Assembly: GCF_023534745.1 (NCBI RefSeq)
Contig: NZ_JAMHJQ010000003.1
Location: forward strand, 636,357 to 672,792
Direction of reading: 5' to 3'
Length of the DNA stretch: 36,436 bases
Source of the DNA: Streptomyces sp. 35G-GA-8
Lineage (GTDB): Bacteria; Actinomycetota; Actinomycetes; Streptomycetales; Streptomycetaceae
Shown: piece after piece, positions 32,001 to 36,436 of the stretch
How positions within the stretch are numbered: the stretch's first letter is position 1
How the letters are laid out: each line of letters opens with the position of its first letter
Position numbers and translations under genes: made by a program
The notes under the pieces: model-generated
Database searches by the model: none
Seen by the model: only the letters and a program-made list of their open reading frames with translations
Told to the model about the DNA's origin: nothing

Positions 32001-32714
32001 ATGAGCACGCGGAACCAGAAGGTCGCGATCGTCACCGGTGCGTCGCAGGGGATAGGCGCCGCCCTCGTCGAGGGTTACCGCAAGCTTGGCTACGCCGTCG
32101 TAGCCACATCCCGCACCATCACCTCTGCCGACGACGCGGACGTCCTGACCGTCCGGGGTGACATCGCCGACCCGGTGACCGCCGAGCGCGTCGTTGACGC
32201 AGCCGTCAAGCAGTTCGGCCGTATCGATGCCGTGGTCAACAACGCGGGCGTGTTCGTCGCGAAGCCTTTCACCGACTACACGGCCGAGGACTACGTCAGC
32301 GTCACCGGCGTCAATGTCGCCAGCTTCTTCCATCTCACCCAACAGGCGGTCCCGCATCTGCTCGCCCAGGGCGGCGGGCACATCGTCAGCATCACCACGA
32401 GTCTGGTCGACAACGCGGACTCCCGGGTCCCCTCCGTCCTGGCCTCGCTGACCAAGGGCGGCCTGCAGTCGGCGACCAAGTCCCTGGCGATCGAGTACGC
32501 CACCCGCGGCATCCGCGTCAACGCGGTGTCGCCTGGCACCATCAAGACTCCCATGCACCCGGCGGAGACCCGGGAGTTTCTCGCCGCCCTGCACCCGGTC
32601 GGCCGGATGGGTGAGGTGAGCGACATCGTCGACGCGGTGCTCTACCTGGAAACCGCCCCGTTCGTCACGGGCGAGATCCTGCATGTCGATGGCGGCATGA
32701 GCGCCGGACACTGA
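32001..32714 (+). CDS. Short-chain dehydrogenase/reductase lacking the usual catalytic Tyr
   Basis: A 237-residue Rossmann enzyme, with GAAGG before ATG 32001. The cofactor loop is TGASQGIG, the DxxD-like acid is in VRGDIADP, and NNAGVF follows. The catalytic Ser is in IVSITTS. In place of YxxxK the sequence reads LASLTKGGL: Lys is kept, but the position four residues before it is Ala. The rest (GIRVNAVSPGTIKTP, FVTGEILHVDGGMSAGH) is a normal classical SDR. I recall ASLTKGG-type SDRs in actinobacteria, so it is probably a natural subgroup with altered chemistry. It is probably controlled through the palindrome at 31953. Confidence 0.85.
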   Translation: MSTRNQKVAIVTGASQGIGAALVEGYRKLGYAVVATSRTITSADDADVLTVRGDIADPVTAERVVDAAVKQFGRIDAVVNNAGVFVAKPFTDYTAEDYVSVTGVNVASFFHLTQQAVPHLLAQGGGHIVSITTSLVDNADSRVPSVLASLTKGGLQSATKSLAIEYATRGIRVNAVSPGTIKTPMHPAETREFLAALHPVGRMGEVSDIVDAVLYLETAPFVTGEILHVDGGMSAGH

Positions 32715-32746
32715 CCGTACGTCATGTTCCCGGCCAAGGAGCGCAC

Positions 32747-32880
32747 GTGGCGCCCCCGGCCGATGCCCCGGAGATCCTGAGCGGAGTGCTCGACCGGTGG
32801 AACGCGGCGCCGTCGACGCACGCCACCCCGACGGCATCGCCCCGCCTTTACCGAGGGTGCCGCCTTCCGGAGGCTCCACC
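32747..32880 (+). pseudogene. Remnant of a SgcJ/EcaC-type SnoaL-like protein
   Basis: GTG 32747 has an AAGGAG site and starts APPADAPEILSGVLDRWNA. The family pattern then continues in a second frame as AVDARHPDGIA (near 32,800) and in a third as FTEGAAFRRLHRP (near 32,850). Together these match the opening of small SnoaL-like proteins (RWxAAVDAxxPxxIAALFTEDA). Two indels and loss of the remainder make it non-functional. Confidence 0.55.
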
Positions 32881-33014
32881 GGCCACGTGAGCACCGCGCG
32901 CCGGCCCGAACGCGGGCTGCTGCGCCTTCACGGCAGCTCCGCGCGGGCCCGGTCCTTCGTGGGGCGTGTCACGGAACACAGGATCTTCCCCTCTGGGGGC
33001 ACACTTCCCCCTAT

Positions 33015-33086
33015 ATGCTTGTCGAGTCAATTACTTTCGCGCGCTTGATCCGGCGAGGAATCGCAGGAAATTCCTTGACTGATCAA
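33015..33086. promoter_or_regulatory. MarR-type operator sites upstream of reductase copy 2
   Basis: ATGCTTGTCGAGTCAA (33015-33030) and TTCCTTGACTGATCAA (33071-33086) resemble the two sites upstream of reductase copy 1 (13/16 and 12/16 identical to their closest counterparts). They lie 99 and 43 bp before the reductase start. This suggests that one or both MarR copies also control this gene. Confidence 0.6.
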
Positions 33087-33113
33087 TCACAATCTCCTAT
33101 GGAAGGTTCGCAG

Positions 33114-33674
33114 ATGACCAAGATTGGGATCATCCTCGGCAGCACGCGCCCCGGACGCAATGGTGAGGCCGTGGCCCGCTGGGTGTACGAGCAGGCAAAG
33201 CACCGTACCGACGCCGAGTACGAGCTCGTCGACCTGATGGACTACAAGCTCCCGCTCCTGGATGAGCTGCATACGCCGAAGATGGGTCGATACAGTCAGC
33301 CGCACACCTACGAGTGGTCCTCGAAGATCGCCTCCTTCGACGGTTTTGTGATCGTGACGGCCGAGTACAACCATTCGGTGCCTGGTGCGCTGAAGAACGC
33401 CATCGACTTCCTGCACGCCGAGTGGAACAACAAGTCCGTCGGCTTCGTCAGCTACGGCGCCACCGGTGGTACCCGCGCCGTCGAAGCCCTGCGGCTGATC
33501 GCGGGCGAGCTGCAGATGGCTGACGTCCGCTCTCAGGTCGCGCTGTCCCTCTTCACTGACTTCGAGAACTTCAACACCTTCAAGCCCGCCGGCGCCCAGA
33601 CCGACGCTCTCACCGGAACGCTGGACCAGGTTGTCGCCTGGAGCAAGGCCCTGGCGCCACTCCGCGTCGGCTGA
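33114..33674 (+). CDS. NADPH-dependent FMN reductase (copy 2)
   Basis: 186 residues, with GGAAGG 7 bases before ATG 33114; the same length as copy 1 at 26127 and strongly similar from end to end. It shares GSTRPGRNGEAVARWV, YNHSxxGxLKNAIDFL, GTRAVE and GELQMADVRSQVALSLF. Differences cluster in the middle (LLDELHTPKMGRYSQ), near the substrate pocket of the family, so substrate choice may differ. It has no adjacent MarR gene but keeps operator-like sites. A hairpin follows at 33696. Confidence 0.88.
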   Translation: MTKIGIILGSTRPGRNGEAVARWVYEQAKHRTDAEYELVDLMDYKLPLLDELHTPKMGRYSQPHTYEWSSKIASFDGFVIVTAEYNHSVPGALKNAIDFLHAEWNNKSVGFVSYGATGGTRAVEALRLIAGELQMADVRSQVALSLFTDFENFNTFKPAGAQTDALTGTLDQVVAWSKALAPLRVG

Positions 33675-33695
33675 CACCGGCCATTGCCGGCCCTC

Positions 33696-33722
33696 CCCGC
33701 ACCAGTTCGACTCTGGTGCGGG
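33696..33722 (+). terminator. Hairpin terminator after reductase copy 2
   Basis: CCCGCACCAG and CTGGTGCGGG form a perfect 10-bp stem around a 7-nt loop, 22 bp after the stop. There is no T tract, which is common for Streptomyces terminators. Confidence 0.65.
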
Positions 33723-33824
33723 TCGGGGTCCGCGCCCATCGCGTGCTCCGGAACCTCCCACGGGACGCCGCGGGCGACCAAGCGGCAAGGCGGGCCCTCT
33801 CCCACAAGAAGATGGAGTTCAGTG

Positions 33825-34736
33825 ATGTCCCTTGCAGTTCAGTTTTCTGAGTACGGCGCCGGCGACGTTGTGCGGATCGTGGACGTACAGCCTCCGAATC
33901 CCGGTCCCGGTCAGGTGCGGTTGGCCGTCCGTGCCGCAGGTGTCAATGCTTCCGACTGGAAGATCCTCCGGGGCTTGATGCGTGAGCAGTGGCCTCTTAG
34001 CTTTCCTGCCGGCCTCGGGTATGACGTGGCCGGCGTAGTGGATTCGGTCGGTGAGGGGGTAAGCGGGTTCGGCGTGGGCGACGAGGTCCTGGGACACTCA
34101 CTCACCCCGTCCTTCGCCCAGTTCGCGCTCGCCGATCCTCGTGCGCTCGTGGCGAAGCCCGCCACGGTCACATGGGAGGTGGCGGGCAGCCTCGCGGCTG
34201 CGGGCGGCACCGCCTGGATATGCCTGGATCGGCTCAATGTTTCTGAGGGCGAGACGGTTCTGATCCATGCCGCCGCGGGCGGCGTGGGCACCTTCGCGGT
34301 GCAGCTGGCCGTGGCCCGCGGCGCCCGGGTCATCGGTACCGCCAGCGAGCGAAACCACGACCGGCTGCGCGGGTTCGGCGCCATTCCGGTCAGTTACGGC
34401 GAGGGCCTGGTTGAACGGGTGCGGGCCGTCGCACCGGATGGTGTCGACGCGGTTGTCGACGCCTCCGGCCGAGGCGAGATCCCGGACTCGATCGAGCTCG
34501 CAGGAGGCCCGGAACGCGTCCTGACCATCGTGGACTTCGATGCCGGCGACACAGGTGTGGTGATCCAGGTGGGCCGCACGATGGCCCCGACCTACCGCGA
34601 AGTCCTGCGCCACATCGAAGCGGGGCGCCTCACCATTCCGATCTCCGGCACGTACCCTCTGGCGGAAACCGCTGCCGCCCTCGACACGATCGGTACGGGC
34701 CACGTCAGCGGCAAGCTCGTCATCCTGCCCGCGTAA
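33825..34736 (+). CDS. Zinc-independent quinone oxidoreductase-like MDR protein
   Basis: 303 residues, with GGAG 8 bases before ATG 33825. The N-terminal GroES-like domain has PGPGQVRLAVRAAGVNASDW and FPAGLGYDVAGVVDSVGEGV. The NADPH-binding Rossmann domain has VLIHAAAGGVGTFAVQLAVA. No structural or catalytic zinc ligands are seen. This is the quinone oxidoreductase/QOR branch of the medium-chain dehydrogenase family. The VVDASG and LDTIGTGHVSGKLVI endings are typical. It probably reduces quinones or enones with NADPH, matching the reductases nearby. Confidence 0.86.
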   Translation: MSLAVQFSEYGAGDVVRIVDVQPPNPGPGQVRLAVRAAGVNASDWKILRGLMREQWPLSFPAGLGYDVAGVVDSVGEGVSGFGVGDEVLGHSLTPSFAQFALADPRALVAKPATVTWEVAGSLAAAGGTAWICLDRLNVSEGETVLIHAAAGGVGTFAVQLAVARGARVIGTASERNHDRLRGFGAIPVSYGEGLVERVRAVAPDGVDAVVDASGRGEIPDSIELAGGPERVLTIVDFDAGDTGVVIQVGRTMAPTYREVLRHIEAGRLTIPISGTYPLAETAAALDTIGTGHVSGKLVILPA

Positions 34737-34878
34737 CCCTGCCTTTTTCGCACAGGCGATGGGCTCCCATCAGCCGGATCCCCTGTACAGCCCTCAGACT
34801 TCTGGATGCTCTGTCTGAGCTTGATCCTCTTTGTCGGACATCCGAGATCAGGGGTTCAGCCCCGGGAGGATGTCCATC

Positions 34879-35187
34879 ATGGAGAGCATGGGGAAGAAGA
34901 AGCCTCGCCCTCGCCGCTCGTTCACGCCCGAGTTCAAGGCCGAGATCGTCGAGCTGTGCCGACGTGGTGACCGCTCGGTCGGTCAGATCGCCAGGGACTT
35001 CGATCTGACCGAGACCGCGGTGCGCGACCGGGTGAAGCAGGCCGAGGTCGACGCGGGCGAGCGGGACGGCCTACCCAGCAGCGAACGCGAAGAACTGGCG
35101 GCACTGCGGCGGGAGAACCGCCGCCTGCGTGAGGACGTCGACATCCTCAAGCGGGCCACGGCTTTCTTCGCGCAGGAGACCCGGTGA
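34879..35187 (+). CDS. IS3-family transposase OrfA
   Basis: 102 residues from ATG 34879, with GGGAGG 9 bases upstream; ATG 34870 and 34888 are alternatives. It has the HTH RSFTPEFKAEIVELCRRGDR, SVGQIARDFDLTETAVRDRV, then a leucine-zipper-like coiled coil (ELAALRRENRRLREDVDILK). This is the DNA-binding subunit. Its stop overlaps OrfB by 4 bases (GTGA), and I see no A6G-type slippery run at the junction. Confidence 0.87.
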   Translation: MESMGKKKPRPRRSFTPEFKAEIVELCRRGDRSVGQIARDFDLTETAVRDRVKQAEVDAGERDGLPSSEREELAALRRENRRLREDVDILKRATAFFAQETR

Positions 35188-36056
35188 CGGTGCACCCGTT
35201 CATCGAGGCGGAGAAGCGTGCAGGTCACAGCGTCAAACGAGCATGTGAGCTGCTGAAGGTCTCCCGGACCGCCTTCTACTCCCGCCGCGCCGGCACCCCT
35301 GGTTCCCGCGCGGTCCGTGACGCCGAGCTGGCGGAGCAGATCACCGACGTTCATACGCGATCGCGGGGAACCTACGGCGCCCCGCGCATCCATGCCGTCC
35401 TCAAGCGGGAAGGCGCCGAGTGCGGCCGGCGCCGTGTCGCGCGGCTGATGCGGGCTGCCGGCCTGCAGGGCCGACACCGCAGACGACGGCACCTGACGAC
35501 GATTCCCGATCCACGAGCTGCCCTGCGGCCCGATCTCATCGTCCGGGATTTCCAGCCCGACGCCGGATCGCTGGACGCCCGCTGGTGCGGCGACATCACC
35601 TACATTGCCACAGAGGAAGGCTGGCTCTACCTGGCCACCGTTATCGACATCGCCTCGCGCAGGGTAGTGGGCTGGGCGACGGCCGACCATCTGCGCACCG
35701 ATCTGGTCGCCGATGCCCTCACGGCCGCCGGCCGGCAACGCCACCCCACCAACCCGGTGATCTTCCACTCCGACCGCGGCTGCCAGTACACCAGTCAGCA
35801 ATTCGCCGCCCTAGCGGACCAGTTGGGCGTTCGGCTGTCGGTCGGCCGCACCGGACAATGCTGGGACAACGCACTCGCCGAGTCGTTCTTCGCGACCATC
35901 AAGCGCGAGTTGCTCCACACCGCCGCCTGGCCCACCCGGGCCGCCGCCCGCACCGCGATCTTCGATTTCATCGAGAGCTGGTACAACTTGCACCGCTTGC
36001 ACAGCAGCCTCGGCTACCGCAGCCCCGCCGAATACGAGACTGCACTCGCAGCCTGA
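35184..36056 (+). CDS. IS3-family transposase OrfB (DDE catalytic subunit)
   Basis: 290 residues. An N-terminal HTH_21 region (RACELLKVSRTAFYSRRAG) is followed by the rve integrase core. Catalytic residues are the Asp in CGDITYI, the Asp in FHSDRGCQY and the Glu in NALAESFF, the last two separated by exactly 35 residues as in the DDE(35) class. The end, NLHRLHSSLGYRSPAEYE, is the family signature. The frame is intact, so it may be active. Confidence 0.9.
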   Translation: MTVHPFIEAEKRAGHSVKRACELLKVSRTAFYSRRAGTPGSRAVRDAELAEQITDVHTRSRGTYGAPRIHAVLKREGAECGRRRVARLMRAAGLQGRHRRRRHLTTIPDPRAALRPDLIVRDFQPDAGSLDARWCGDITYIATEEGWLYLATVIDIASRRVVGWATADHLRTDLVADALTAAGRQRHPTNPVIFHSDRGCQYTSQQFAALADQLGVRLSVGRTGQCWDNALAESFFATIKRELLHTAAWPTRAAARTAIFDFIESWYNLHRLHSSLGYRSPAEYETALAA

Positions 36057-36098
36057 CCACCACACCAATGGTGTCCGTCAAAGCGGAACCAGCTCATC

Positions 36099-36224
36099 TC
36101 GTGGTTGACCGGCTACCGCAGACTCAACCACCGCTACGAACGCCAATCCCGCAACTACCTCGCCTTCCTCGGCCTCGCCGCCGCCCTATGCAGCTACAAA
36201 CGACTCATCCGACTCACCACATAG
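36099..36224 (+). pseudogene. C-terminal fragment of an IS5-family transposase
   Basis: The frame starts two bases after the IS3 right end and reads SWLTGYRRLNHRYERQSRNY, LAFLGLAAALCSYKRLIRLT, T and stop, the standard end of actinobacterial IS5-family transposases. The 5' part is missing at the IS3 boundary. GGACACGCTCT after the stop may be the IS5 terminal repeat. Confidence 0.7.
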
Positions 36225-36289
36225 GACACGCTCTAACGAGTTGGTGTGTGATAGCGGGTGGGACATGTCTGCCCTGCTCAGGTGCTTGC

Positions 36290-36436
36290 TCAGTCGGTGA
36301 TGTTGCGGTCGGAGACGAGGGCCGCGATCGCTTGGTGGGTGTCGGGGAGACGGTCGCGGCGGTGGGTCCAGCGCTGCAGTTGTTTCCAGCGTTTGTGGTC
36401 GGCGAGGGCGTGTTCGACGGTGATCCGTTGTGAGGA
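36290..36436 (-). CDS. IS5-type transposase C-terminus, running off the right edge
   Basis: 49 codons ending at TGA 36290-36292: SSQRITVEHALADHKRWKQL, QRWTHRRDRLPDTHQAIAAL, VSDRNITD. This matches the C-terminal end of DDE-superfamily transposases of Streptomyces IS5-like elements. VEHALADHKRW includes the catalytic Glu region. The rest lies outside the window. Confidence 0.65.
   Translation of the reverse strand, partial: SSQRITVEHALADHKRWKQLQRWTHRRDRLPDTHQAIAALVSDRNITD

Larger units (their letters stand above)
34816..36096 (+). mobile_element. IS3-family insertion sequence, complete
   Basis: A 1,281-bp element with 25-bp terminal inverted repeats at 34816-34840 and 36072-36096, matching at 21 of 25 positions and beginning TGAGCT. 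It contains the two usual overlapping frames. No clear target duplication flanks it. Its right end directly abuts a truncated IS5-type transposase. Confidence 0.85.

Noticed and set aside
1-36436. CRISPR array, restriction endonuclease or toxin-antitoxin defence module
   Set aside because: No regularly spaced repeat array, Cas-like protein, nuclease partner for the methyltransferases, or convincing toxin/antitoxin pair was seen on either strand.

Overview
The DNA is high-GC actinobacterial sequence, with strong G/C third-codon bias, GTG starts and GTGA/ATGA overlaps. The protein families fit Streptomyces or a close relative. Two different stretches meet near 19.1-19.2 kb: one end of an integrative conjugative element, and a chromosome-arm-like accessory region full of regulators, redox enzymes, dead genes and insertion sequences.

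Region 1 (about 1-13.5 kb) is mostly one leftward transfer operon. In transcription order it encodes a small VirB2-like membrane protein, a VirB6-like polytopic protein with a long Gly/Pro/Arg tail, a PrgI-family protein, a VirB4 ATPase, a VirD4-like coupling ATPase, a replication-relaxation protein, a VirB1-like transglycosylase/NlpC-P60 hydrolase and a DUF2637-like membrane protein. Most junctions overlap by 4 bp. A two-winged-helix regulator lies downstream and ends at a strong terminator shared with a convergent small gene. A sigma-like HTH protein lies upstream. This resembles a minimal Gram-positive type IV secretion system rather than the single-protein TraB/FtsK transfer typical of Streptomyces. 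No relaxase is visible, so the element probably continues left of the window.

Region 2 (13.9-19.1 kb, rightward) holds three methyltransferase-type genes with no restriction enzyme, then a micro-ORF, an excisionase and a tyrosine integrase. The C5-cytosine methyltransferase gene carries what looks like a pair of compensating frameshifts.

Region 3 (19.1-21.4 kb) has no intact gene. It holds a truncated transposase, frameshifted remnants and short repeats in a lower-GC patch.

Region 4 (21.4-34.7 kb) has intact regulator/enzyme units: alpha/beta hydrolase with divergent TetR, TetR with divergent SnoaL-like protein, MarR with divergent NADPH:FMN reductase, a second MarR, LysR, an SDR, a second FMN reductase and a quinone-reductase-like protein. 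The MarR and reductase genes are each present as two close paralogues, and similar operator-like palindromes precede both reductases. An ISAzo13-family element interrupts the stretch, and several genes between the intact ones are dead. The cluster looks like inducible handling of electrophiles or aromatic compounds; the substrates are unknown.

Region 5 (34.8-36.4 kb) is an IS3-family element directly abutting the 3' end of an IS5-type transposase gene, followed by another IS5-type transposase running off the right edge.
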